Assembly (NCBI GenBank): GCA_030526405.1
Contig: JAUNCZ010000014.1
Location: 1 to 64,000 of the forward strand
Direction of reading: 5' to 3'
Length of the DNA: 64,000 nucleotides
From: Lachnospiraceae bacterium
GTDB lineage: Bacteria > Bacillota > Clostridia > Lachnospirales > Lachnospiraceae
Part shown: piece after piece, positions 7,881 through 16,245 of the stretch
How positions within the stretch are numbered: position 1 is the first letter of the stretch
Layout: each line of letters begins with the position of its first letter
Position numbers and translations under genes: made by a program
Notes under the pieces: generated by a model
What the model saw: the letters and a program-made list of their open reading frames with translations, nothing else
What the model was told of the DNA's origin: nothing
Database searches by the model: none

Positions 7881-8647
7881 GGGGCAGAAAACAGCTGAAG
7901 CCCCTTCTGAGAAAAGCCCTGGGAATTGGCTTTGGCGTGTTCCTGCTGCTTCTGTGGCAGTTGATTGCGGTGGCCATCGGAAAGAGCTTTATCCTTCCGA
8001 AGCCAGTGGAAGTGCTGGGACACATTATAGAGAATGAAAATGAATTATTTATGGTACATCTGCCTGCCACCATGCAGGTGGTGGCTGTGGGCGGTCTGCT
8101 GGCAGTGATTCTGGGCTTTCTTCTGGCCACTGCCATGGACTGGGATCATCGCCTGGAAAAGGCCCTGTATCCTTTGTTGACCGTAACACAGACCATTCCC
8201 ACCATCTGTATCGCACCTGTATTTGTGCTGTGGTTTGGCTATACGGTGAAGATGCGCATCATTGTGGTGGTGCTGGTGAATTTCTTTTCGGTGACGGTGA
8301 ATGTGTTTGACGGCTTCAGAGCCACCTCCGCCGGAAGAATGGAGCTGATGCAGACCTACGGTGCAGGACGGCTTCAGCAGTTTCTGCTTCTGAGGCTACC
8401 CACAGCCCTGCCATCCTTTTTTACGGCCCTGCGCATTGCAGTGCCCTGGTCAGTGGTGGGTGCCACGGTGGCGGAATGGCTGGGAGCGCCGGATGGACTT
8501 GGTACCTACAGCAGAAGCTGTATGATGAATCTGGACGCAGCGGGACTGCTGGCCCCCCTGCTGATCCTTACGGGCTGTGCCCTGATTCTGAACGGACTGC
8601 TGAAATGGATTGAAAAAAGGGTAATCACCTGGCAGGGTGAGGCCTGA
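7877..8647 (+). CDS. thiX: ABC transporter permease (ThiX-like), first copy
   Basis: The 256-residue integral membrane protein has about six helices. A binding-protein-dependent permease loop is seen as the segment from ELMQTYGAGRLQQF to LPTALPSFFTALR. The family partner is the NMT1/THI5-type binding protein encoded next. Its start overlaps the ATPase stop, indicating coupling. A second, clearly related permease is encoded after the binding protein (9754), so the transporter may use a heterodimeric channel, or two permeases may share one ATPase. Confidence 0.85.
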   Translation: MRGRKQLKPLLRKALGIGFGVFLLLLWQLIAVAIGKSFILPKPVEVLGHIIENENELFMVHLPATMQVVAVGGLLAVILGFLLATAMDWDHRLEKALYPLLTVTQTIPTICIAPVFVLWFGYTVKMRIIVVVLVNFFSVTVNVFDGFRATSAGRMELMQTYGAGRLQQFLLLRLPTALPSFFTALRIAVPWSVVGATVAEWLGAPDGLGTYSRSCMMNLDAAGLLAPLLILTGCALILNGLLKWIEKRVITWQGEA

Positions 8648-8675
8648 CTATGAATAAATGAGGAGAGACAATACT

Positions 8676-9752
8676 ATGAAACATATGATGGTAAAAAAGA
8701 TGACAGCAATGCTTCTGGCAGGTGCTCTGGCAGCGGGATTTGCAGGCTGCGGAGCTGCTGCAGACCAGAAAACAGACAGCACAGAGAATACAGCTGCTTC
8801 CTCAGCAGCAGATGTCCAGGAGACAGAGGCTTCAGGGGAACTGAAAACAATTGATCTTGTGCTGGACTGGTACCCTAATGCCATTCACACATTCCTGTAT
8901 GATGCCATTGACAAGGGCTATTTTGCAGAGGAGGGCCTTGAGGTTAATCTGATTGAGCCTGCGGACTCTGTTGACGGACTGAATTTTGTTGCTGCAGGTC
9001 GTGCTCAGGTGGGCCTTACCTACATGCTGGAGATCTGCCAGGCAAGAGAGAACGGAATGCCGGTGAAGGCACTGGCTTCTGCCTGCCAGAGAGAGCTGGA
9101 TTGCTTCTCCAGCCTTGCTTCCAATGAGGAGATCACTGCTGACATGTCCTGCCTGAAGGGCAAAAAGGTGGGCTACTCCGGTTCTCCAAGCTCTGAGGCC
9201 ATTATGAAATCTGTAGCTGAGAATGCAGGACTGACCATGGATGATTTTGAGATGGTAAATGTGGGCTTTGACCTCAGCACTTCTCTCACCACTGAGAGTG
9301 TAGACCTTGTTACAGGTATGTTCATCAACGATGAGATCGTTACCCTGGAGCAGGCTGGCTACCAGGTAAATGTCTACGACCAGCTGGACTACGGTGTTCC
9401 TCAGATGTATGGCCTTGTTATGGCTGTAAATGAGGAGGATTATGAGGCTGATACTGAGAAATACGAGGGATTTCTCCGTGCCTGTGCGAAGGGCTTTGAG
9501 GACATGAAGGCAGATGAGGATGCTGCTCTCGAGATCATCATGAAGGACATGAACAGCGATGAGAATCCGCTGGATGAGAAGCAGCAGCGCGGAAGCTATC
9601 AGATCCTGATGGAGAGAATGGAGCTGCCGGATGCACCGTTCCTGTCCATGAGCAGAGAACTGTGGCAGGAGACCATCGACTGGATGGTGAAATACGATCT
9701 GATCGGTGACACACTGACTCCGGATGACGTGGCTCTGAAACTGGCGGACTAA
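8676..9752 (+). CDS. thiY: Thiamin-precursor binding lipoprotein (ThiY/THI5-like)
   Basis: The 358-residue product has a lipoprotein signal peptide with GFAGC and the lipidated cysteine at residue 25. An Ala/Thr/Ser-rich linker follows, then an NMT1/THI5-like periplasmic-binding fold starting LVLDWYPNAIHTFLYDAIDK. That start is the hallmark of hydroxymethylpyrimidine-type binding proteins. Segments KGYFAEEGLEV and GYSGSPSSEAIM fit this fold. It would be anchored outside the membrane and deliver an aminopyrimidine to the flanking permeases. ATG 8676 is preferred over the in-frame ATG at 8658 because GAGGAG precedes it by about nine bases. Confidence 0.88.
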   Translation: MKHMMVKKMTAMLLAGALAAGFAGCGAAADQKTDSTENTAASSAADVQETEASGELKTIDLVLDWYPNAIHTFLYDAIDKGYFAEEGLEVNLIEPADSVDGLNFVAAGRAQVGLTYMLEICQARENGMPVKALASACQRELDCFSSLASNEEITADMSCLKGKKVGYSGSPSSEAIMKSVAENAGLTMDDFEMVNVGFDLSTSLTTESVDLVTGMFINDEIVTLEQAGYQVNVYDQLDYGVPQMYGLVMAVNEEDYEADTEKYEGFLRACAKGFEDMKADEDAALEIIMKDMNSDENPLDEKQQRGSYQILMERMELPDAPFLSMSRELWQETIDWMVKYDLIGDTLTPDDVALKLAD

Positions 9753-9753
9753 G

Positions 9754-10524
9754 ATGAACAAAACTGTAAACAAAAAGGGAATCAGGGACAGACTTCCCTC
9801 CCTGATCCTGATGCTCCTGCTGCTGGCTGCCTGGCAGACTGCAGCGGTGATCATCGATAAAAACAATATTCTTCCTGCTCCCACGGCCATCATCAGAAAA
9901 ATATGGGAGCTGAAGGAAACACTGTTTCTGAAGCATTTGCCGGAAACTCTTCTGACGGTGCTCTCCGGCTGGGGCCTGGCCATTGTCATCGGTGTGCTGC
10001 TGGCAGTGCTGATGCATTTTTCCCTGATTCTGGAGGCTATGCTGCACCCGGTGCTTCTGGTGACACAGACCATTCCTGTCATGTGTATCAGCCCCCTGTT
10101 TGTGATCTGGCTGGGCTACACCATGGGTGCCAGACTGATCGCGGTGGTGCTGAGTACCTTTTTTGCCATTACACTGAATACCTATCAGGGTCTCCAGAGT
10201 GTGGATCAGAGAAAGAAGGAGTGGCTCCTCACCTGCGGAGCGGGACGATTTTCGGTGTTCTGGCATCTGGAGGTGCCTACGGCCCTTCCGGCATTTATGA
10301 CGGCCCTGAAGATGACGATTCCCTGGGCGGTGGTGGATGCCGCTGTGGCGGAATGGCTGGGAGCGACCCAGGGGCTGGGATATTTCAGTAAGCGAATGAT
10401 CACAAAAATGGATGGAGCGGGGGTGTTTGCGCCTCTGGTGCTCCTGTGCATCCTGGCTCTGCTGGGTATGTGGATTCTGAATGTGATCGACAGGAAGTGT
10501 ATTACCTGGAGAAGTGAGAACTGA
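9754..10524 (+). CDS. ABC transporter permease (ThiX-like), second copy
   Basis: This 256-residue permease is paralogous to the one at 7877. Both have a WQ(L/T)(I/A)AV segment near the start, VTQTIP followed by a cytoplasmic loop, (T)YGAGR/TCGAGR before the ABC contact loop, and AEWLGA near the C-terminus. It begins one base after the binding-protein stop, so translation is likely coupled. Two permeases with one ATPase suggest a heterodimeric channel, an arrangement not typical of ThiXYZ, which usually has one. The operon ends with the terminator at 10603. Confidence 0.82.
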   Translation: MNKTVNKKGIRDRLPSLILMLLLLAAWQTAAVIIDKNNILPAPTAIIRKIWELKETLFLKHLPETLLTVLSGWGLAIVIGVLLAVLMHFSLILEAMLHPVLLVTQTIPVMCISPLFVIWLGYTMGARLIAVVLSTFFAITLNTYQGLQSVDQRKKEWLLTCGAGRFSVFWHLEVPTALPAFMTALKMTIPWAVVDAAVAEWLGATQGLGYFSKRMITKMDGAGVFAPLVLLCILALLGMWILNVIDRKCITWRSEN

Positions 10525-10602
10525 AGGAACAAAGGGAGAGCGGTGGCTGAAGATACTACTGACAGTACCAACGTTCAAAACGTTCATAAAGGTGAAGAAA
10601 AA

Positions 10603-10643
10603 GGTGCTATCGCAGCATGTTGTTGCGACAGCACCCTCTTTTT
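10603..10643 (+). terminator. Terminator of the tenA-thiZXY operon
   Basis: GGTGCTATCGCA pairs with TGCGACAGCACC (one mismatch) and is followed by CTCTTTTT. It sits between convergent genes. Confidence 0.85.
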
Positions 10644-10661
10644 AAACATAGGTTGGGGTTA

Positions 10662-11192
10662 TCAGCGGGCAGTTGCCTGACCCAGAGTGCTCTGCATCTT
10701 CTGCAGAGTGCCTGTGCCCTTCAGGGTGTATACAAGAATACCGGCCAGAAGGGATCCGGCAACGGTGGAGATCAGGAAGGGAACCACATAGACGAAGGTT
10801 CCGATGGCTGCTCCATCCACGCCCATCAGAAGAACTGCTACAGGATAGGCCAGGGTTCCACCGATGAAGCCTGTTCCGATCACCTCTCCAGCCAGTGTAG
10901 GAAGTACGCGGCGGGAGTATTTATAAACCAGTCCGCACAGCAGTGCACCGCACATGCTTCCCGGAAATGCCATCAGCGAGCCAAGACCAAGCAGATTTCT
11001 CAGCAGGCTGGCACAGAAGGCCACTGCTACTCCATAGCCCGGGCCCAGAAGAATGGCGCAGATTACATTGACAAGATGCTGAACAGGGGCGCATTTGCTG
11101 CCCAGTAAGGGAAAGCTGATAAAGCTTCCAACAACTGCTACTGCAGTGAGTACGCCTGCCAGAGCAAGCTTAGCGGTACGATTTGATCTCAT
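10662..11192 (-). CDS. thiW: ECF transporter S component ThiW
   Basis: The 176-residue, roughly six-helix membrane protein carries the ThiW family blocks GSKCAPVQHLVNVICAILLG and AFPGSMCGALLCGL. ThiW is the substrate-specific subunit of an energy-coupling-factor transporter, proposed for the thiazole precursor of thiamin. Its ATPase and T subunits are shared and are not in this window. The start at 11192 follows AAAGGAG. A minus-strand TPP riboswitch and its terminator lie about 220-360 bases upstream, in line with repression by thiamin pyrophosphate. Together with the pyrimidine transporter on the other strand it would supply both halves of thiamin. Confidence 0.92.
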   Translation of the reverse strand: MRSNRTAKLALAGVLTAVAVVGSFISFPLLGSKCAPVQHLVNVICAILLGPGYGVAVAFCASLLRNLLGLGSLMAFPGSMCGALLCGLVYKYSRRVLPTLAGEVIGTGFIGGTLAYPVAVLLMGVDGAAIGTFVYVVPFLISTVAGSLLAGILVYTLKGTGTLQKMQSTLGQATAR

Positions 11193-11227
11193 AAGAATCT
11201 CCTTTCAGATATAGAAAATATAAAAGA

Positions 11228-11400
11228 ATGGGATCAGAAAAATACCCAGAGGCAGAGTGGTCTCCGGATGCATCTCTGATTCGGTCGAAACTTATGGTTT
11301 CCTCTCACGCCGGAACACGGCTTCCCTCGCTGATTAAATCTCTTACCTGCGTAAGGCGCTCCCCTTCCGCAGGGTCCTGTTCAGGGGACCTTTTTGGATT
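11228..11400 (+). other. Structured intergenic segment, possible small RNA
   Basis: Within the 508 bases between thiW and thiD, this part holds several short perfect stems: GCCGGAACACGGC, CCTGCG.../CGCAGG and GGTCC(TGTTCAGG)GGACC. The last is followed by TTTTT and a second TTTTTT on the plus strand. It could be an independent plus-strand RNA with a terminator, or part of the long thiW leader on the minus strand. I could not match it to a known riboswitch or to 6S RNA. Confidence 0.35.
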
Positions 11401-11410
11401 TTTTGTAAAC

Positions 11411-11441
11411 AAAAAACCGCACATCCTGGGTGGATACACGG
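11411..11441 (-). terminator. Expression-platform terminator of the thiW riboswitch
   Basis: Read on the minus strand, CCGTGTATCC pairs with GGATGTGCGG through a 10-bp stem including three G-U pairs, followed by six T residues. It is about 28 bases downstream of the TPP aptamer. Confidence 0.75.
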
Positions 11442-11464
11442 CATAAAAAACGTTCTGGAATTAA

Positions 11465-11550
11465 CACGCTTCCTACGGTGGCATGATCCACATCAGGTAT
11501 AAAGGTCGAAGTCAGACTTCCTCTCAGCCACGTACGTGACTCCCTTGGCT
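11465..11550 (-). ncRNA. TPP riboswitch (THI element) controlling thiW
   Basis: On the minus strand the blocks GGGAGTCACG, GGCTGAGAGG, ACCTGATGTGGATCATGCCA and CCGTAGGAAG occur in the THI-box order. A promoter begins just upstream and a terminator lies downstream, so thiW is expected to be switched off by thiamin pyrophosphate. Confidence 0.93.
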
Positions 11551-11556
11551 AAAACT

Positions 11557-11586
11557 ATTATGGGACTTGCCCCACAGGTTTGTCAA
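11557..11586 (-). promoter_or_regulatory. Predicted promoter of the thiW leader
   Basis: On the minus strand TTGACA (11586-11581) and CATAAT (11562-11557) are 18 bases apart. A start near 11550 would coincide with the 5' edge of the TPP riboswitch. Confidence 0.6.
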
Positions 11587-11596
11587 GGGTTATAAT
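11567..11596 (+). promoter_or_regulatory. Predicted divergent promoter for thiD
   Basis: TTGCCC (11567-11572) and a perfect TATAAT (11591-11596) are 18 bases apart. It overlaps the thiW promoter on the opposite strand, so the two may compete for polymerase. Confidence 0.45.
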
Positions 11597-11615
11597 AAAA
11601 CCCATGGTTCGATGG

Positions 11616-11682
11616 TTCAAGTCGACACTCGCGGAGACTTGGCGCGCGATTCTGGTCAGCTTTTGCTGACATCTTCCTATTG
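11616..11682 (+). repeat. Dispersed repeat module A in the thiD leader
   Basis: The module runs from TTCAAGTCGAC to ATCTTCCTATTG with the hairpin GGTCAGC/GCTGAC inside. It is nearly identical to the copy at 12924 and to the A parts of the composites at 16328 and 52927. Its position makes it part of the thiD 5' leader. Confidence 0.8.
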
Positions 11683-11701
11683 AAAATAAAGGAGAATGAT
11701 T

Positions 11702-12487
11702 ATGAAGACAGCACTTACTATTGCAGGCTCTGATTCCAGCGGCGGCGCAGGAATTCAGGCGGATCTGAAAACAATGACAGTGAACGGTGTTTTTGCCATG
11801 AGTGCCATCACTGCACTTACCGCACAGAACACCACCGGCGTATCCGCTATTATGGAGGTAACACCGGAGTTTCTGGAGCAGCAGCTGGATGCGGTATTTA
11901 CTGATATCTATCCGGATGCAGTAAAGATCGGAATGGTTGCAAACACTGCACTGATCCAGGTGATCGCAGCGAAGCTCCAGCAGTACCAGGCAAAAAATGT
12001 GGTTGTGGACCCTGTTATGGTGGCCACCTCCGGCTCTCGTCTCATGCGGGATGATGCCCTGGAGGCTCTGACAGGAAAATTGCTTCCTCTGGCGGCGGTA
12101 TGCACACCAAATATTCCTGAGGCAGAGATCCTTGCGGATATGGAGATCCGCACAAAGGAGGATATGGAGACTGCGGCAGCAAAAATCCGTGAGAAATACG
12201 ACTGCAATGTGCTGCTGAAGGGTGGACATGACCTGAACGATGCCAATGACCTGCTTCTTACTGAGAAGGGGGCAAAATGGTACCATGGAAAACGCATTGA
12301 TAATCCCAACACCCATGGAACAGGCTGTACCCTGTCCAGTGCCATTGCCTCCAATCTTGCAAAGGGCTGTGATCTGGAGACAGCAGTGGAGAGAGCAAAG
12401 GAGTATATCTCAGGAGCTCTGGCAGCAATGCTGGATCTTGGAAAGGGTTCAGGACCAATGAATCATGCCTTTGTTATCAACAGTTAA
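11702..12487 (+). CDS. thiD: Hydroxymethylpyrimidine (phosphate) kinase ThiD
   Basis: The 261-residue ribokinase-fold enzyme starts with the signature LTIAGSDSSGGAGIQADLKT and has the C-terminal anion-hole motif NPNTHGTGCTLSSAIA. ThiD phosphorylates HMP and HMP-P to HMP-PP for thiamin synthesis. It would use HMP made by TenA from imported pyrimidine. ATG 11702 is chosen over ATG 11696, because AAAGGAG leaves only about one base before the latter and about seven before the former. Its leader contains repeat module A rather than a third TPP riboswitch. Confidence 0.93.
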   Translation: MKTALTIAGSDSSGGAGIQADLKTMTVNGVFAMSAITALTAQNTTGVSAIMEVTPEFLEQQLDAVFTDIYPDAVKIGMVANTALIQVIAAKLQQYQAKNVVVDPVMVATSGSRLMRDDALEALTGKLLPLAAVCTPNIPEAEILADMEIRTKEDMETAAAKIREKYDCNVLLKGGHDLNDANDLLLTEKGAKWYHGKRIDNPNTHGTGCTLSSAIASNLAKGCDLETAVERAKEYISGALAAMLDLGKGSGPMNHAFVINS

Positions 12488-12538
12488 GAAATAGTTTTCT
12501 CAACTGCGATAAATATATGAAACAGGAGAACTTATAAT

Positions 12539-12916
12539 ATGGAGAAAAAAGTAATCAGCACAACAAATGCACCGGCAGCAGTAGGACCATACGTACAGGC
12601 CATTCAGGCAGGAGATTTTCTGTATGCATCCGGCCAGCTGGGTCTGATTCCTGAGACAGGAGAGCTTCCTGAGGGAATCGAGGCACAGACAGCCCAGGCT
12701 CTGAAAAATGTGGAGGCAATCCTTGCTGAGGCAGGCTACACAAAGGAGGATGTGATCAAAACATCTGTATTCCTTGATGATATGAACGATTTCGCCACTG
12801 TAAACGGAATCTATGCAGAGTTCTTCGGTGACCATCGTCCTGCAAGATCCTGTGTGGAGATGGCAAAGCTTCCAAAGGGCGGCCTTGTTGAGGTTGAGAT
12901 CATCGCATGTAAATAA
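12539..12916 (+). CDS. ridA: RidA family enamine/imine deaminase
   Basis: The 125-residue protein has the complete RidA (YjgF/YER057c) pattern: AAVGPYVQAI, DFLYASGQLGLIPETG, VIKTSVFLDDM and HRPARSCVEMAKLPKG with the conserved arginine. RidA hydrolyses reactive 2-aminoacrylate made by PLP enzymes in the cytoplasm. The gene starts 51 bases after thiD with CAGGAG upstream, so the two probably share a transcript. A metabolic link to thiamin salvage is plausible, since aminoacrylate damages PLP enzymes, but this is inference. Confidence 0.92.
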   Translation: MEKKVISTTNAPAAVGPYVQAIQAGDFLYASGQLGLIPETGELPEGIEAQTAQALKNVEAILAEAGYTKEDVIKTSVFLDDMNDFATVNGIYAEFFGDHRPARSCVEMAKLPKGGLVEVEIIACK

Positions 12917-12923
12917 TATCTGA

Positions 12924-12990
12924 TTCAAGTCGACGCTTGCGGAGACTTGGCGCGCGATTCTGGTCAGCTTTAGCTGACATCTTCCTATTG
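12924..12990 (+). repeat. Dispersed repeat module A after ridA
   Basis: A full copy, TTCAAGTCGACGCTTGC through CTTCCTATTG, with the GGTCAGCTTTAGCTGAC hairpin. It sits between the ridA stop and the terminator. Together with the copy at 11616 it flanks the thiD-ridA unit in direct orientation. Confidence 0.8.
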
Positions 12991-13032
12991 AGAGGCATTC
13001 TGTTGTTAAAAAACAATGGATGCCTCTTTTTT
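12991..13032 (+). terminator. Terminator of thiD-ridA
   Basis: AGAGGCAT pairs with ATGCCTCT, with an inner TTGTT/AACAA stem, followed by six T residues. Confidence 0.85.
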
Positions 13033-13103
13033 GGTACCCGCATAGAGAGTGACCGGATGGAATAATGACGCGAAAAAAAGATTCGGTTTTTGATACGGTC
13101 CCC

Positions 13104-13132
13104 TTGATAACAACCTGGAAAAAGTGTATACT
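13104..13132 (+). promoter_or_regulatory. Predicted promoter of the two-component genes
   Basis: TTGATA (13104-13109) and TATACT (13127-13132) are separated by 17 bases, 35 bases before the histidine kinase start. A TGATACGG element lies just upstream at 13091-13098. Confidence 0.6.
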
Positions 13133-13166
13133 GTGTATAAATATGTAACGAAGCGGGAGTTTGTAT

Positions 13167-14474
13167 ATGGATCTGTTAACAAGGATTCAGGTTATTACGG
13201 AACTCCACGGCGTGATCTGCAGTGCGATTATTGGCGTTGTTTTATTGTTCAGTAAGCAGAAGATCTACCGGGGAGGACGAATTCTGGCGGCTGCCATCTT
13301 TGTGAATATGTGGCTGCTGATCTGTGATGCCCTTGCCTGGCTGTGCCGGGGAAGTGACAATATATATGGATCATTTCTGGTGCGCTTTTCCAATTACAGC
13401 GTATACTTTCTGGAATATATGCTGGTTCTGATTATTACTGCCTATATCTATTCCATTGTCCGGGTTGTAAATCCGGATTATTCAGTGATCACAAGAAGGG
13501 TCATCTTTTCTATTATCACCGTGGATGTGCTTCTTTTGTTATCAAATCCGGTAACAAAGATTTTTTTTGTCATTGATAAGCAGAATGTCTATCACAGACA
13601 GCCATTGTTCTGGTTGTCAATGGCCCTTGCCGGCAGTGCATTGCTGCTGGTGGGAATGATCCTGTTCCAGAACTGGAAGTATCTGGAAGGGAATGAGAGG
13701 ATGGAAATCATCCAGTTCCTGCTCTGTCCTATTGTGGGTGCTGCAATTCAGACCTTTTACTATGGGATTTCCTTTGTCAACCTGGGAATCACGATTTCTG
13801 TGTTTATAGCATTTGTAGCTTACATGCGTCGCCTGAGAAAATGGCAGAAGGAGAGAGAACTGGTGATCCTGAAAAGTCAGGCCTATCTTCTGAACTCACA
13901 GATCAAGCCTCATTTTCTTTTCAATTCCCTGAATGTGATCCAGTCCCTCATTGAGGAGGATCCGGACACGGCAGTGGTGGCGGTAAGTCGTTTTTCCAGG
14001 TTTCTGCGCACAGGACTGAAGCTGGAGATCATGGATTCCATGGTTCCCATTCAGACTGAGCTGGACTATGTGGATAATTATCTCTATCTGGAGACTCTGC
14101 GACACGGTGACAAGATCAACATTGTAAGGGATTTCGGAGAAGATCTGGATTTTGAAGTCCCCTTTCTGACTCTGCAGCCCATTGTGGAGAATGCGGTGCG
14201 TCATGGAATCTGTAAAAGATTAAAGGGAGGAACCGTTGCCATCGATATCAAGAAAACACCGGATGGTCATCTGATCCGGGTGGTGGATGACGGCGTTGGT
14301 TTTCTTCCTATTGAAAAAGAGGAGAAGGATTGGGATCCTGATGAGGCAGCCCATGCAGGGGTTGGTTCTGTGAATGTGAGAAACAGACTGGCTATCATGT
14401 GCGGCGGTACCATGGAGGTGGACAGTGTTCCCGGTAAGGGAACCATGGTTACCATCTGGATTCCAGGTAAATAA
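13167..14474 (+). CDS. Membrane sensor histidine kinase, LytS/YehU-type
   Basis: The 435-residue protein has about seven predicted membrane helices in residues 10-225, then a His_kinase (PF06580-type) domain with QIKPHFLFNSLNVIQ and the phosphoacceptor His249. A HATPase domain follows with N-box PIVENAVRHGI and G-boxes DDGVGF and GVGSVNVRNRL. It should autophosphorylate in response to an unknown membrane or extracellular signal and pass phosphate to the regulator encoded three bases downstream. ATG 13167 is preferred over the TTG at 13161 because GGGAG precedes it by seven bases. It heads the surface-structure island, which suggests it controls adhesin or pilus expression. Confidence 0.87.
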   Translation: MDLLTRIQVITELHGVICSAIIGVVLLFSKQKIYRGGRILAAAIFVNMWLLICDALAWLCRGSDNIYGSFLVRFSNYSVYFLEYMLVLIITAYIYSIVRVVNPDYSVITRRVIFSIITVDVLLLLSNPVTKIFFVIDKQNVYHRQPLFWLSMALAGSALLLVGMILFQNWKYLEGNERMEIIQFLLCPIVGAAIQTFYYGISFVNLGITISVFIAFVAYMRRLRKWQKERELVILKSQAYLLNSQIKPHFLFNSLNVIQSLIEEDPDTAVVAVSRFSRFLRTGLKLEIMDSMVPIQTELDYVDNYLYLETLRHGDKINIVRDFGEDLDFEVPFLTLQPIVENAVRHGICKRLKGGTVAIDIKKTPDGHLIRVVDDGVGFLPIEKEEKDWDPDEAAHAGVGSVNVRNRLAIMCGGTMEVDSVPGKGTMVTIWIPGK

Positions 14475-14477
14475 GAA

Positions 14478-15335
14478 ATGGTAATACTTGTAGTTGATGA
14501 TGAACCGGCTGCGCTCCGGAAGATGGAGCGTACTCTGAAAAAGATCTATTCCGGCAGAGAGGATGTGACAATTCTCTGTGCGGATAACTATATTGACGCT
14601 CTGGCTTTCAGCAGAGAAAAACCAGCCATTGCATTTCTGGATGTGGAGATGCCGGAGATGACGGGCATTGAGCTGGCAGGGCGTCTTCGCAAGGTAAATC
14701 CAAGGCTGAATATCATCTTTGTTACCGCATACGATGAGTTTGCAAGGGAGGCCTATGCGCTTCATGCCAGTGGCTATCTCACCAAGCCCTTCGTGCAGGA
14801 GGATGTGGAGGGTGAGCTGGCACAGCTGAGATATCCTGTGGAAAGAGAAGTATCGGCGAATATCCCTGAGACTGCTGTGCAGCAGAATCCGTCAGCTGGG
14901 GCTGTCAGAAGGCTTCGGGTGCAGTGTTTTGGCAATTTTGAGGTGTTCAGTGAGGAGAGACCTCTTCATTTTCAGAGAAGAGGTGCCAAGGAAATTCTTG
15001 CCTATCTGATTTCTCTGAAGGGGGCATCTGCCACCAGACTGGAGATCAGCTCTGCCATGTGGGAGACAGCGGAGGAGATTGAACAGAAGAAGGATTATTT
15101 CAGAATACTGGTGTCTGCACTGCGTCAAACCTTAAAAAAGTACAATGCGGAGGATGTGCTGATTACCAGCAGGGACAGCTTTGCGGTGAATACGCAGGCT
15201 CTGGACTGTGATTACTATCATTATCTGGAGGGCGATCCTGCAGCCCAGAATCAATATCTGGGTATGTTTATGCAGCAGTATCCCTGGGCGGAGGAGATGA
15301 ATGCTCTGCTTTCAGGACAGCTTATGGATTACTGA
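14478..15335 (+). CDS. Response regulator with REC and SARP-like DNA-binding domain
   Basis: The 285-residue protein has an N-terminal receiver domain (residues 1-118): acidic pair DDE, phosphoacceptor Asp55 in FLDVEMPEMTG, the Thr of FVTAYDE and Lys of LTKPF. A C-terminal domain from about residue 148 reads QCFGNFEVFSEERPLHF and RRGAKEILAYLISLKG. That pattern is the winged helix with a short transcriptional-activation (BTAD/SARP-like) extension. LytS-type kinases more often pair with LytTR or AraC regulators, so this output domain is less usual. It is separated from the kinase by three bases. Its targets are probably nearby; TGATACGG sites at 13091, 16246 and 16269 are candidates. Confidence 0.82.
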   Translation: MVILVVDDEPAALRKMERTLKKIYSGREDVTILCADNYIDALAFSREKPAIAFLDVEMPEMTGIELAGRLRKVNPRLNIIFVTAYDEFAREAYALHASGYLTKPFVQEDVEGELAQLRYPVEREVSANIPETAVQQNPSAGAVRRLRVQCFGNFEVFSEERPLHFQRRGAKEILAYLISLKGASATRLEISSAMWETAEEIEQKKDYFRILVSALRQTLKKYNAEDVLITSRDSFAVNTQALDCDYYHYLEGDPAAQNQYLGMFMQQYPWAEEMNALLSGQLMDY

Positions 15336-15385
15336 TCTGTCATATTGGAAGTACTTTGCTTGATAAACTGGGGGGAAACTGTATA

Positions 15386-16051
15386 ATGACTGATAAAGAA
15401 CTGAAACGCCTGAGTCGCCAGGAGCTTCTGGATGAGCTGTATAGTTATGCCAAGGCAAATGCAGAACTGCGGCTTCAGGTTGAAAATAAAGAAGAAGAGC
15501 TCAAGCAGCAGGCTAAGGGCTATGAAGAGAAGCTGGCCAGGGAGAAGTGGACCATCCAGAGCCTGTCCGGCAAGATAAAGGAGCTGGAGGACAAAAACAG
15601 GTCTCTTTCCCAGGCGGTAAAGAGCAGGCAGCTGGAGCTCCAGGAGGCTGGTAACATTGCAGAGGCCACTCTGAAGATGACCGGAATCTTTGAGGAGGCC
15701 CAGAAAACAGCTGAGATCTACCTGGCAAATGTGAAGAAGCTGGCAGATCAGCAGGAGGAGAAGCTCCGTCAGATGGAGCTGAAGAGCCGCATGGAGATTC
15801 AGCGGTTTGGGGATGAGGCCAGCAAAACCTGTCTTGCCATGCGGAAGCAGGCAGAGAAGGAATGCAATGAGCTTCGCAGAAAAACAGAAACGGAGTGTCA
15901 TCAGCTGAAGGAGGATGCCATCACCCAGGCGGAGGAGTACTGGGCACAGCTCTCTGTGCGTCTTGAGAATTTCTACAAGGCTCATCAGGGTATGAAGGAG
16001 CTGTTTGGATCGGATGGAATCAGAATTCCCCGGTTCAGGGATATGGACTAG
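15386..16051 (+). CDS. Coiled-coil protein with three Cys hendecads
   Basis: The 221-residue protein is almost wholly helical and charged, with no signal peptide. It starts MTDKELKRLSRQELLDEL and then has a long coiled coil, a conserved block LQEAGNIAEATLKMTGIFEE, and a C-terminal block EEYWAQLSVRLENFYKAH. All three blocks recur in the larger paralogue at 16545. Between them Cys149, Cys160 and Cys171 are exactly 11 residues apart, which puts them on one face of a right-handed coiled coil. I know of no function for this family. It lies between the two-component genes and the signal peptidase/adhesin operon and ends before the terminator at 16118. ATG 15386 follows GGGGGAA. Confidence 0.7.
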   Translation: MTDKELKRLSRQELLDELYSYAKANAELRLQVENKEEELKQQAKGYEEKLAREKWTIQSLSGKIKELEDKNRSLSQAVKSRQLELQEAGNIAEATLKMTGIFEEAQKTAEIYLANVKKLADQQEEKLRQMELKSRMEIQRFGDEASKTCLAMRKQAEKECNELRRKTETECHQLKEDAITQAEEYWAQLSVRLENFYKAHQGMKELFGSDGIRIPRFRDMD

Positions 16052-16117
16052 AATATTGTAACAGAATAGAGAGCAGGATTTTTTTGTATAGCAGAAATAT
16101 TTCCTGTAAACAGGATA

Positions 16118-16154
16118 GGGGCTATCACAGCGAGTGTTGTGATAGCCCCTTTTT
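16118..16154 (+). terminator. Terminator after the first coiled-coil gene
   Basis: A perfect 12-bp stem, GGGGCTATCACA/TGTGATAGCCCC, is followed by five T residues. Confidence 0.92.
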
Positions 16155-16245
16155 GAGTTGTTTTTTTGCAGAAAATGGCGTACGAAAGCTATTTCGCACA
16201 AAAACTTAAAAGATTTTCGTGTTTTTTTGTGGAATGTTTCGTTTG

